Shown piece by piece: positions 18,864 through 28,250 of a DNA stretch of 64,000 bases. This stretch comes from Candidatus Howiella intestinavium (GTDB taxonomy: Bacteria > Bacillota > Clostridia > Oscillospirales > Acutalibacteraceae). Every line of letters begins with the position of its first letter. The first letter of the stretch is position 1. The DNA is taken from assembly GCA_904420585.1 (NCBI GenBank), contig CAJFVX010000065.1:1-64000 (forward strand), in the 5' to 3' direction. A model generated the notes under the pieces. It was not told where the DNA came from and did not search any database. It was given only the letters and a program-made list of their open reading frames with translations. A program made the position numbers and the translations under genes.

Positions 18864-18887
18864 CATTAACGTTAATGTGAACGTTCA
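18864..18887. promoter_or_regulatory. Tandem LacI-type operator palindromes
   Basis: CATTAACGTTAATG (18864-18877) directly followed by TGAACGTTCA (18878-18887). Confidence 0.72.
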
Positions 18888-18922
18888 TGATTTCATACGT
18901 GATGAAAGGCAGGGGGAAAACA

Positions 18923-21900
18923 GTGCGTATAAAACGGTTTTTGCAAAGATGTGGAGGCTTCTTGGTGGCGGTGGTGATCGCCGCAGGGGCAGCACTGCCC
19001 GTGTCTGCCAATGATACCGGCACCGTCCGGGCCGTTGTCCAGGGTGATTTGGATGGAAGCGGCATTGTCGATGAAGCTGATCTTGGGCTGCTCAGCCAGG
19101 CGGCGGCCAGTGCGCCGGCCGGCGGACAGGCCTCCCAGGAGGATTTGGCGGCGGGGGATATGGATGGGGACGGCGGCATCGATTACGCCGATGTGCGGTT
19201 GCTTTATAACCAGTTGACCGGGAGCGGCGCAGATATTTGGCTGCCCTATTCGCTCTCCGGCCTGAAGGCCTGGTACGATGCGGCGGATTTCACTTTGGAC
19301 GATGGGGCAAAGGTCAGTGTTTGGGCCGATAAGGCAGGCGGCGGGTACGATGCGCTGCAGCCGGATGAAAGCAAGGAACCGGCCTACCGTCAGACCGGCA
19401 GCGTCAACAGCCTGCCCGGCGTGCAGTTTGAAAGCCAGACCAACCTAAAGCTGGCGGAAAGCTTTAGTTTGGACGATATGTCTATTTTTGTGGTCATGAA
19501 CGCCGATACCCTGGTGAACGCCGGCGACGCCAACCAGATGTTTTCCAAGCTGGGGCTGTACGGCGACCACAACTGGTATTTTAATTTGGAGAACGGCGGC
19601 TTTAACTTTGGCTGGAAGGATGACGGCGGCGGCTATCGGAACTATACCGGTGAAAACCGAACTGTCCAGCCTGGTACCAGCTATATCCTGGGCGGTGTCA
19701 AAGACGGCAGCCAGGGCGCCATGTATATGAACGGCGCGCCCATCGGTCAGCTGCCGGGGAGCATTGAGAAGCCGGTGCACAACGATCAGCCCAACTATAT
19801 AGGCGGCGGTTCCGGCAATGCCACCAGCTTAAACGGCACCATATCTGAAATTCTCGTTTTCGACCGGGGGCTTTCGGAAGAGGAGATAAACAGCATTTCC
19901 GATTATCTCTCCGAAAAATGGGGGATTGCCGTGCAGAAGCCGGCGGCGCAGCCGGAGGGTACGGTTTCCATCGACGGGGAACCCTTCCGGATGTTCCAGG
20001 CCTCCAACCCGTCCTATAAGCAGGTGCTGGCGCCGGGAACCACCCAGCCGCCTGTGATATCAGCCGATTTCGGCCCGGATGCGCAGGTCAGCATAGAACA
20101 GGCTGCCGGTCTGCCGGGAAGGGCGAAAATTACCGTAGAGCAGGACGGCAGCCGATGGGAGTACACCATTGATTTCAGTGTATACGATAAGGAGATAACC
20201 GATATGCAGCAGCCGGAGGTAGAACAGGTCAAGGTGACCGGCGGATTCTGGAAGGAAAAGCTGGACACCATACGGGATGTGACGGTGGACACCGTCTTCG
20301 ACAACTTTGAAAAATCAGGCACCCTGACCAATTTTGAAAACGCGGGGAAGGCCGGCGCCAGTCCCAGCGGCGCCACCGACCCCTGGAACGACGGGCTGCT
20401 GTTTGAGACCATCCGGGGGGCCAGCGACTTCCTGCGCTCCGCGCCCGACGCCGAGCTGGAGGCCCGCATTGACAAGTATATCGATATTGTCTACGAAGCC
20501 TCCATGCGCAGCGAAAACGGCTATTTGAGCACCTGGATGATGATGGAGCATCCGGGACAGTACTTTGACGATACGGGCAACGCCCGGCTGTACCACGACT
20601 GCTACAACTTTGGCTGCATGACCGAGGCGGCGGTGCACTACTACAAGGCCACCGGGAAAATCAAGCTGCTGTATGTGGCCAGCCGTTTCGCCGAGTTCAT
20701 CGCCGACAACTACGGTTATGGGCAGAAGGCCGACGGCAGCGCAAAAATCAACATGGTGCCTTCCCACGAGGGGCCGGAAGAAATGCTTTTAAAGCTCTAT
20801 ACCCTCTACCGGGACGACCCGGCGCTGAAGGCGCAGGTAGAGCAGTACAATCCGGAATATCCCCTGTCCATCGACGAGGAGGAATATGCCGACCTGGTGA
20901 AATTCTGGATTGAGAACCGGGGCAACTACGAGGGCCGGGTCAACGGCGCCAGCTATGGGGTGTACGCCCAGGATCACGCCCTCTATTACGACCAGACCAT
21001 AGCGGCCGGCCACGCCGTGCGGGCCAACCTGTTCTATACCGGCATGGCGGCCGCCGGCCGGGAATTTGAAGATTACACCTATCTGTCCACCGCCGATTCC
21101 CTTTGGAACAACATCGTGAATAAGCAAATGTATATCACCGGCGGCGTAGGGGCCACCGGCGTAGATGAGGCCTACGGGGATAATTACTATCTGCCCAACG
21201 ACGGCTACTGTGAGACCTGCGCCCAGGTGGCCATGGGCTTCTTCAGCGAGTACATGAGCCTGACCTTCGGGGATGCCAAGTATGCCGACGTGGTGGAGAA
21301 CTACATCTACAACGGCGTGCTGGGCTGTCTGGGGGAGGAGGGCAATACCTTCTTCTATGAGCAGCCTCTGACGGCCAAGAACGGCCGCTGGAGCTGGCGG
21401 GACCACACCCCCTGCTGCCCGCCCATGTTCTTAAAATTCTATTCCGAAGTGCCCACCTACATCTACTCCTATACCGATGACGCCGTATACGTCAATCAGT
21501 TCATCTCCAGCGAACTGACCCTGCCCGACGGCCGGAAGGTTGCCATGGAGAGCAATATGCCCTTTGGGGGCGATACCAGCATCACAGTGGAGAAGGACAC
21601 CAGACTGTACATCCGCCTGCCTCAATGGGCCGACGCGGAGGGGATAACCATCCAGGTGAACGGCGCAGACGCGGATTACACGGTGGAAAAGGGCTATGCT
21701 CTGCTGGATGTGCAGGATGGGGACAAGGTGGATGTGACCTTCCCCATGGAGGCCCGCCGCATTTACAACGACCAGCAGGTGGACGAAACCGAGGGTATGG
21801 TGGCCTTTGGCTACGGCCCCCTTGTGTACACCTTTGAGCAGGTGGACAATCCCGGCGTGACCAACTTCGGCGTCACCGAATTCTGTATGGGCATCGCCCC

Positions 21901-23164
21901 GGATGCGGTGCTTACGGCCCAGTATGAGGCGGATTTGCTGGGCGGCGTGGTGACTTTGTCGGCCCCGGCCCAATATTATGATTACAACGGCAACTTGGTA
22001 GATTTTACGGCCAAGGCGGTGCCCTTCTACGCCCGTATGAACCGGGGCGCCTGTCCCTCCTACGTCTTTGTGGGAGAGGAACCCAAGGCGGCTGCCAGCA
22101 GCCCGAAAAACTGGCTGGCCATGGCCACCAGTACCCGGAACAACGGAAATTCAGCCGCCGCCGCTTTTGACGGCAATGCCGATACCTGCTGGACGGCCGG
22201 AAGCCAGGAGATGCCCCAGGCACTCATGGTGGATCTGGGTTCCCTGCAGCAGGTGGAGCGGGTGCAGCTTACCTTTACCAGCGCCCAGAACTGGAAGTAT
22301 CAGATCCTGTATTCGGCCGACGCGGAGCACTGGGAGATGTTTGCCGACAACAGCGGAAATACCGAAAACCAGCAGACCTTTACCGAAACCGGCCGGGCAG
22401 AAGCCCGGTATGTGGCCGTGAAATTCCATGAATCGGCCGGCGTAGGATATATTTCGGTAACCGAGATGGCGGTCATGGGTCCGGATTCGGATGTAAACCT
22501 GGCTCTGGGCCGTATGTGCGGCGCCACCTCTTACAGCAATCCCGCCGACTCTCCCTTCGCCATGCTGGACGGCAACGAGGATACCCGCTACTGCCCGCCG
22601 GGAGTGGAGAAGCCCCAGTCCATCACCATGGATATGGGCGGTAAGGCCAATATCACCGGCCTGCGCATCCTTTTTGAAAAGCCCAGCGACTGGACCTACA
22701 CCGTGGAGGTGTCCGATGACGGGGAGGCCTGGGAAACTTACATTTCCGAGACCTACAGCATGCCCGCCGACGGCGCCTGGCGGGAGATAGAGAAGGAAGC
22801 CGCCGGCCGGTATATCCGCTTTACCATTACCGGCACCACCGGCGACGTTTGGGCCAGCGCCTGGGAGTTCGATGTGCAGACCGCAGAGGAGCCCACAAAT
22901 ATTTTTGAGGCCCTCCTGGCCGTGCCGGGGCCGGATGATCCGGACAATCCCGATAACCCGGAGATTATCAAGGGAGATTTGAACGGGGATGAGAGGGTGT
23001 CCATTGAAGATGTCATGGCGGCCTGCAGGGTTTTGGCCCGCCGGAACACCGGCGCCGAGCCCAATGCAGATGAAATCGCCCGGGGCGATCTGACAGGGGA
23101 CAACAAGGTCTCGATAGAAGACATTATGGCCATCTGCAGAATCATTGCCCGGCAAAAAGCTTAA
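18923..23164 (+). CDS. Secreted GH127 (DUF1680) beta-L-arabinofuranosidase-like protein with LamG-like and two F5/8C-like domains, and dockerins at both ends
   Basis: GTG start after AGGGGGA RBS (ORF opens at 18887); LamG-like N-terminal region; VTGGFWKEKLDTIRDVTV...TGGVGATGVDEAYGDNYYLPNDGYCETCAQVAMGF typical of DUF1680; discoidin-like modules; C-terminal dockerin. Confidence 0.87.
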   Translation: MRIKRFLQRCGGFLVAVVIAAGAALPVSANDTGTVRAVVQGDLDGSGIVDEADLGLLSQAAASAPAGGQASQEDLAAGDMDGDGGIDYADVRLLYNQLTGSGADIWLPYSLSGLKAWYDAADFTLDDGAKVSVWADKAGGGYDALQPDESKEPAYRQTGSVNSLPGVQFESQTNLKLAESFSLDDMSIFVVMNADTLVNAGDANQMFSKLGLYGDHNWYFNLENGGFNFGWKDDGGGYRNYTGENRTVQPGTSYILGGVKDGSQGAMYMNGAPIGQLPGSIEKPVHNDQPNYIGGGSGNATSLNGTISEILVFDRGLSEEEINSISDYLSEKWGIAVQKPAAQPEGTVSIDGEPFRMFQASNPSYKQVLAPGTTQPPVISADFGPDAQVSIEQAAGLPGRAKITVEQDGSRWEYTIDFSVYDKEITDMQQPEVEQVKVTGGFWKEKLDTIRDVTVDTVFDNFEKSGTLTNFENAGKAGASPSGATDPWNDGLLFETIRGASDFLRSAPDAELEARIDKYIDIVYEASMRSENGYLSTWMMMEHPGQYFDDTGNARLYHDCYNFGCMTEAAVHYYKATGKIKLLYVASRFAEFIADNYGYGQKADGSAKINMVPSHEGPEEMLLKLYTLYRDDPALKAQVEQYNPEYPLSIDEEEYADLVKFWIENRGNYEGRVNGASYGVYAQDHALYYDQTIAAGHAVRANLFYTGMAAAGREFEDYTYLSTADSLWNNIVNKQMYITGGVGATGVDEAYGDNYYLPNDGYCETCAQVAMGFFSEYMSLTFGDAKYADVVENYIYNGVLGCLGEEGNTFFYEQPLTAKNGRWSWRDHTPCCPPMFLKFYSEVPTYIYSYTDDAVYVNQFISSELTLPDGRKVAMESNMPFGGDTSITVEKDTRLYIRLPQWADAEGITIQVNGADADYTVEKGYALLDVQDGDKVDVTFPMEARRIYNDQQVDETEGMVAFGYGPLVYTFEQVDNPGVTNFGVTEFCMGIAPDAVLTAQYEADLLGGVVTLSAPAQYYDYNGNLVDFTAKAVPFYARMNRGACPSYVFVGEEPKAAASSPKNWLAMATSTRNNGNSAAAAFDGNADTCWTAGSQEMPQALMVDLGSLQQVERVQLTFTSAQNWKYQILYSADAEHWEMFADNSGNTENQQTFTETGRAEARYVAVKFHESAGVGYISVTEMAVMGPDSDVNLALGRMCGATSYSNPADSPFAMLDGNEDTRYCPPGVEKPQSITMDMGGKANITGLRILFEKPSDWTYTVEVSDDGEAWETYISETYSMPADGAWREIEKEAAGRYIRFTITGTTGDVWASAWEFDVQTAEEPTNIFEALLAVPGPDDPDNPDNPEIIKGDLNGDERVSIEDVMAACRVLARRNTGAEPNADEIARGDLTGDNKVSIEDIMAICRIIARQKA
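19043..19222 (+). other. N-terminal divergent dockerin-like domain
   Basis: GDLDGSGIVDEADLGLLSQAAASAPAGGQASQEDLAAGDMDGDGGIDYADVRLLYNQLTG: two EF-hand-like Ca loops, no Cys-Arg motifs. Confidence 0.8.
22973..23161 (+). other. C-terminal dockerin domain (GH127 protein)
   Basis: GDLNGDERVSIEDVMAACRVLARRNTG...GDLTGDNKVSIEDIMAICRIIARQKA. Confidence 0.93.
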
Positions 23165-23189
23165 TCTGCCTGCAACCTCCTTTTTCTGC

Positions 23190-23224
23190 CCCGTCTGCCG
23201 CTCTCTGGCAGGCGGGGCCTTTTA
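23190..23224 (+). terminator. Intrinsic terminator
   Basis: CCCCGTCTGCC...GGCAGGCGGGGCC then TTTTAT. Confidence 0.75.
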
Positions 23225-23362
23225 TGTACAGATGACTGATTGTAAGGGGTATGTCAAAAGTCCAGATGTTTCTGACAATCGGTTGTTTTTCACCTGATTT
23301 TTTAGTATAATGGAAGAAAATCCGTTGATTTATACGGAAAACAACACAGGGGAGAGATGGAA

Positions 23363-26300
23363 ATGAGAAAATTTGCCAGAACGCTATCCGCGGCCTTGCT
23401 CAGCGGCTGCCTGCTGGCCGGTACGGCGGCGCCGGGCTTTTCCGCCCTGGCGGCAGATACCGAACTGCCGGTTTGGCCCAAGAACGATACCCTGAAGGTG
23501 CTGGCCATCGGCAACAGCTTCAGCGAGGACGCCATGCGGTGGATGTACGATATTGCGCTGGACTGCGGCGCAGAAGACGTGGTGTTTGCCAATTTGTATA
23601 TCGGCGGCTGTTCCCTGGAGCGGCATGTGAGCAATATACAGAACGACAGCAAGGCCTATGACTACCAGAGGATTTCCAAGGAAACCGGCGGCGTATGGAA
23701 GCATTCGGGTGGGACCGAAGATCCCTGGAGTATATCCCAGGGCCTCCAGGAAGAGGATTGGGACTACATCACCATCCAGCAGGTCAGCGGCTACAGCGGC
23801 GACCCGGCTTCCTTTAAAAAGGGGGATACAGATTATATTGACGAGATGGTGAACTACATCCGGAAGTATAACACCACCGCCAAAATCGGCTACCATATGA
23901 CCTGGGCCTACCAGCAGGATTCCAACCACGGGGATTTCGGCAAGTACAATAAGGATCAGATGACCATGTACAACGCCATCCTTTCCACTGTGCAGAATAC
24001 CGTACTGGCCGAGCATCCGGAAATCGACTTCGTGGTGCCGGCAGGGACGACCATCCAGAACCTGCGCACCAGCTTTTTAGGGGACACCCTGACCCGGGAT
24101 GGCTACCATATGAGTTATAACCTGGGCCGGTACGCGGTGGGCCTGACCTGGATTCTCAAGGTGGCCGGCTGGTCTATTGACGATGTGACCTTTACCCCCT
24201 CGGCCGCCGAGGTGCCGGCTTCCTACCTGCCCATGATTAAGGAAGCCGTTAAGAACGCCGTGGCCGACCCGTGGGAGGTCACCCGTTCCAGCTATCTTTC
24301 CGGTCCCTTCTACAACGACTATGACATGGACTATGACATGATGGTGGAACTGGATATAAAAAGCGGCGCCACCCCCTTTGCCTACTGGCAGAGCGACCAT
24401 TCCGGCCGCTTTAACCGGCCGGTAACCGAGGACGGCAATTCCAACCAGTTTGTGGCCACCCGCCAGTTTACCAAGCTGGAAATCCCGGTGGGCAGCGTCA
24501 TCGAACTGGACGAAGGTTACCAGTACCGGCCGGACGCCTGGGTGGATCCCGGCCAGCGGAATCCCAACCGGCCGGGGACGGTTTCCTCTTCCCGGGTAGT
24601 TGTGGATGAAGGCTGGTGGGGAGACTTTACTGTCCGTGGCTTTAACGTGGCCAAGAAGGGCAATCCCGCCTTAAGTGAGGACGAGGCGGCGGATATTCTC
24701 AACCATATCCATATCTATGTGCCGGTAATGGATATGTCCGGCTATAAGCTGCTGGATCTGAAGACCACCGGTACGGACAGCGACGGCAACCCCGGCGGGG
24801 CCACCGAAGGCGGGTATTGGAATACCGGCGATGCCAACGGCCACTCCAATTTATGGACAACCAACGACAATTCCAAGCAGTTTGTAGCCACCGGCCTGCT
24901 GACCGAGGAGGATATGCCGGTGGGCAGCATCATCGAGGTGGACGCGGGCTGGCAGTACCGCCCCGAACGCTGGATAAACTTCGGCGAACAGCAGCAGAAC
25001 CGGCCGGACAACAGCAAGGCCAGCCGGACGATAGTGGACGAATCCTGGTGGGATCCCTATACCCTGCGGGCTTTTAATATTTCCACAACCGATGCGGCTG
25101 ATTTGACCGGCCGTCTGGACGAAGCGCTGGCCCACTTCCGCATCTATGTGCCGGTAGGGGAGTCCGATCAGAACCTGATCGAAAGCATCGCCTTTACCAC
25201 CCTGCCGGTGGAAAGCTGCGTCTTTGGGGATAACACCATTGACCTGACCCTTTCGGAGAGCTGGAGCATCACCAGCCTGGCCCCGGATATCACCATAAGC
25301 GACAAGGCAACTATCTCTCCCGACCCCAGCATTCCCCAGGACTTCAGCCAGCCGGTAAAGTACACCGTGACGGCCGAAAACGGGGATACGCGGGAGTATA
25401 CCATTTCCATCTCCATGCCCATTTCCTCTGAGGCGGAGATAAAGAGCTTTACCCTGGCCGGATACGAAGGGATTATCGACGGGGACAAAATCTCGGTGAC
25501 GGTGCCCTATGGCACAGACCTGAGCGCCTTGGCGCCGGAAATCGAAATCAGCCACAATGCCACCATATCTCCCGCTCCCGACGAGGTGCAGGACTTCCGG
25601 AAGCGGGTTCAGTATACAGTCACGGCCGAGGACGGTTCCACCACTGCAGTGTATACAGTACAGGCCGACAAAGCCGGCATGCCCGCTGCCTTGGAAGAGG
25701 CACGGGGCAAAGCGGTCGATTGTCTGAAGGGGATGGAGGCTGCCAATGAAACCACGGCCGACGAGATTCTGGACGCTGTGGCCGAAGCAATCGGAAATGC
25801 CGAAATCACCCTCTCCTGGACGGAGCCCTTCCAGCTGACGCCTGCCACCGAGGAAGCCGAGGGCTCCATAACAGGGTCCATCCGGCTGAACTGCGAGGGG
25901 GCCATGGTAAATGTACCCGTGCAGATAACCATCGATCGGTTAACCGATCCCCTGCAGGCAGCCGGGGAAAAGGCGGAGGCACTGCTCGGCAGTATGGAGG
26001 TCACCAATGAAACCACGGCCGACGAGATTCTGGACGCTGTGGCCGAGGCAATCGGAAATGCCGAAATCACCCTCTCCTGGACGGAGCCCTTCCAGCTGAC
26101 GCCTGCCACTGAAGAGGCCGAAGGTTCCATAACCGGCACCATTTGTTTAAAACTTGCCGACCGGACGCTGGATGTGGACCTGGATATGGTTATCGACCGG
26201 CTGCCCGATTCCGAAGTGACCAAGGGGGACTTTGACGGCAATGGCAAGGTAGATATCACCGATATCATGTCGGCCTGCAGAGTCCTGGCGCGGCAGAATA

Positions 26301-26416
26301 CCGGCAGCGAACCCTCTCCGGAGGAGTTGGCTGTGGGAGATCTGACAGGTGACAATAAGATGGGTATCGAAGACGTTATGGCTATGTGCAGGATTCTGGC
26401 AAGAAATGGCCAGTAA
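23363..26416 (+). CDS. Secreted DUF4886 (SGNH-like) protein with two copies of an unassigned module and dockerin
   Basis: Signal peptide; LKVLAIGNSFSEDAMRWMYDIALDCGAEDVVFANLYIGGCSL...DYITIQQVSGYSGD; duplicated modules; C-terminal dockerin. Confidence 0.82.
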   Translation: MRKFARTLSAALLSGCLLAGTAAPGFSALAADTELPVWPKNDTLKVLAIGNSFSEDAMRWMYDIALDCGAEDVVFANLYIGGCSLERHVSNIQNDSKAYDYQRISKETGGVWKHSGGTEDPWSISQGLQEEDWDYITIQQVSGYSGDPASFKKGDTDYIDEMVNYIRKYNTTAKIGYHMTWAYQQDSNHGDFGKYNKDQMTMYNAILSTVQNTVLAEHPEIDFVVPAGTTIQNLRTSFLGDTLTRDGYHMSYNLGRYAVGLTWILKVAGWSIDDVTFTPSAAEVPASYLPMIKEAVKNAVADPWEVTRSSYLSGPFYNDYDMDYDMMVELDIKSGATPFAYWQSDHSGRFNRPVTEDGNSNQFVATRQFTKLEIPVGSVIELDEGYQYRPDAWVDPGQRNPNRPGTVSSSRVVVDEGWWGDFTVRGFNVAKKGNPALSEDEAADILNHIHIYVPVMDMSGYKLLDLKTTGTDSDGNPGGATEGGYWNTGDANGHSNLWTTNDNSKQFVATGLLTEEDMPVGSIIEVDAGWQYRPERWINFGEQQQNRPDNSKASRTIVDESWWDPYTLRAFNISTTDAADLTGRLDEALAHFRIYVPVGESDQNLIESIAFTTLPVESCVFGDNTIDLTLSESWSITSLAPDITISDKATISPDPSIPQDFSQPVKYTVTAENGDTREYTISISMPISSEAEIKSFTLAGYEGIIDGDKISVTVPYGTDLSALAPEIEISHNATISPAPDEVQDFRKRVQYTVTAEDGSTTAVYTVQADKAGMPAALEEARGKAVDCLKGMEAANETTADEILDAVAEAIGNAEITLSWTEPFQLTPATEEAEGSITGSIRLNCEGAMVNVPVQITIDRLTDPLQAAGEKAEALLGSMEVTNETTADEILDAVAEAIGNAEITLSWTEPFQLTPATEEAEGSITGTICLKLADRTLDVDLDMVIDRLPDSEVTKGDFDGNGKVDITDIMSACRVLARQNTGSEPSPEELAVGDLTGDNKMGIEDVMAMCRILARNGQ
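25743..26140 (+). repeat. Intragenic direct repeat, period 261 bp
   Basis: ccaatgaaaccacggccgacgagattctggacgctgtggccga(a/g)gcaatcggaaatgccgaaatcaccctctcctggacggagcccttccagctgacgcctgccac at 25743 and 26004, nearly identical over about 135 bp. Confidence 0.95.
26225..26413 (+). other. Dockerin domain (DUF4886 protein)
   Basis: GDFDGNGKVDITDIMSACRVLARQNTG...GDLTGDNKMGIEDVMAMCRILARNGQ. Confidence 0.93.
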
Positions 26417-26645
26417 GCCCAATAGAACAGAGAAGATTTGCGCGAATAGAGCCGCCCGCCGGTTACCCAGCAGGCGGCTCGTCTTATCTATTGCATACGC
26501 GGCGGCAGCCGAGCGATTAGCTATAACCTTTAGGTAAACAGTAGAAAACGAACGGAAACTTCTGTCCGACCTTTCCTTCTGCTATACTGACACACGAAGG
26601 GAGCAGATTCCCTTTAAAACAGACAGATGAAGAGGAATGGGGAAA

Positions 26646-26888
26646 GTGAAAAAATGAGCAGCTGTTTTTCTGGCATGTGTTCTCATGTGCGGCTTTGCCA
26701 CGGTCGGACAGGCCTACCCGGATACCGTTCTAGAGGGCCAGTCCGCTGCCGGTCTGGCGGGAATCCAGGCAGAGGCCTTCGCCTCCTTAAATGCCGACCC
26801 GCAGGAGCAGGCGGTAACGGATGATGATACCTCCATGCTGGTTGTCTGCTTCTCCATGCCGGAAACCAGAGAAGCGAAGGCAAAATAA
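26646..26888 (+). pseudogene. Small secreted protein gene interrupted by in-frame TGA at codon 4
   Basis: GGGGAAA-GTG AAA AAA TGA GCA GCT GTT TTT CTG GCA...: MKK*AAVFLACVLMCGFATVGQAYPDTVLEGQ..., signal-peptide-like on both sides of the stop. Confidence 0.45.
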
Positions 26889-26893
26889 AAACA

Positions 26894-26945
26894 CAGCCGT
26901 TCTCCATCGTCCCGTTGCGGGACGGCGGGGAACGGCTGCTTTCTT
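26894..26945 (+). terminator. Intrinsic terminator
   Basis: AGCCGTTCTCC...GGGGAACGGCT then GCTTTCTTTT. Confidence 0.7.
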
Positions 26946-26961
26946 TTAAAAGGAAATGCGA

Positions 26962-28170
26962 TTACCGGATAAAGGCGTTGTGGACGGCTTCCACAGCCTT
27001 GTCGGCCTTATCCTTGTCGATGAGGACGGAAATCTTGATTTCGCTGGTGGAGATCATCTCGATGTTCACGCCGGCGTTGTAGAGGGCCTCAAACATGGTG
27101 GCCGCCACGCCGGGATGGGTCTCCATGCCGGTGCCCACGATGGATACCTTGGCCACGCTCTCGTCACAGACCACCTTCTGGCAGTTGTACAGGGTTTTTA
27201 CTTCCTCCATGACCTCCATGGCGTCCCTGGCCTGGTCGATGGGTACGGTAAAGGTGATGTCCTTGGTGCCGTCCCGGCCTACCGACTGCAGGATAATATC
27301 CACATTGACCTTTTTCTGGCCCAGCTTGCTGAAAATCTTAAAGGCGATACCGGGGGAGTCGGGCAGGCCCACAATGGAAATACGGGCCACATTGCTGTCC
27401 TTTGCCACGCCGCGAATCAACATTTTCTCCATTTTTACTACCTCCTTGACAATGGTGCCCGGCAGCCGCTCCAGGCTGGACAGGACTTCCAGTTCCACAT
27501 TATACTTCTTGGCCATCTCCACCGAACGGTTATTGAGCACCTGGGCGCCCAGAGTGGCCAGCTCCAGCATCTCATCGTAGGTGATTTCGTCCATCTTGCG
27601 GGCGTTTTTCACCTTCCGGGGGTCGGCGGTATACACCCCGTCCACATCGGTGTAAATCTGGCAGAGGTCGGCCTTGACGGCGGCGGCGATGGCCACAGCG
27701 CTGGTGTCCGACCCGCCCCGGCCCAGGGTGGTGATGTCGTCGTACTTATTGAGCCCCTGAAACCCGGCCACTACAACGATATTCTTCTTGGCCAGTTCGG
27801 CCTTGATGCGCTCGGTGTCCAGCCGTTTGATGCGGGCGGCCGAGTAGTTGGAATCGGTCTGGAAGCCGGCCTGCCAGCCCAGCAGGGAGACCACCGGGAA
27901 GCCCAGCTTTTCAATGGCCATAGCCAGCAGGGAGATAGAAATCTGTTCGCCGGCCGAAAGGAGCATATCCATTTCCCGTTTGGACGGGCCGTCGGGGTTG
28001 ATTTCATGGGCCTTTTCAATCAGGTCGTCGGTGGTATCGCCCTGGGCGGAAACCACCACCACCACCTCATTGCCCTTGCTGTAATCCTCGGTGACGATGC
28101 GGGCTACGTTAAAAACCCGCTCGGCGTTGGCCACAGAGGACCCGCCGAATTTTTTTACCATGAGTGCCAT
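26962..28170 (-). CDS. lysC: Aspartate kinase
   Basis: MVKKFGGSSVANAERVFNVARIV..., GFQGLNKYDDITTLGRGGSDTSAVAIAA, ACT domains; adjacent to thrB and hom. Confidence 0.95.
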   Translation of the reverse strand: MALMVKKFGGSSVANAERVFNVARIVTEDYSKGNEVVVVVSAQGDTTDDLIEKAHEINPDGPSKREMDMLLSAGEQISISLLAMAIEKLGFPVVSLLGWQAGFQTDSNYSAARIKRLDTERIKAELAKKNIVVVAGFQGLNKYDDITTLGRGGSDTSAVAIAAAVKADLCQIYTDVDGVYTADPRKVKNARKMDEITYDEMLELATLGAQVLNNRSVEMAKKYNVELEVLSSLERLPGTIVKEVVKMEKMLIRGVAKDSNVARISIVGLPDSPGIAFKIFSKLGQKKVNVDIILQSVGRDGTKDITFTVPIDQARDAMEVMEEVKTLYNCQKVVCDESVAKVSIVGTGMETHPGVAATMFEALYNAGVNIEMISTSEIKISVLIDKDKADKAVEAVHNAFIR

Positions 28171-28250
28171 AGGCTTATAAAACCCTCCTGCAATATAGTT
28201 ATTATGCAATGCCGCATCAAGCGGCGGACATCCGAAGTAAGAAAAGCGCC

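Noticed and set aside
15232-19179. Very long antisense ORF (1315 aa, -) and similar long antisense ORFs, e.g. 6761-9256 (-), 2491-3723 (+), 34935-36848 (+), 52974-55664 (+)
   Set aside because: Shadow ORFs in high-GC coding DNA opposite clearly recognisable proteins; compositionally biased, no recognisable domains or RBS.
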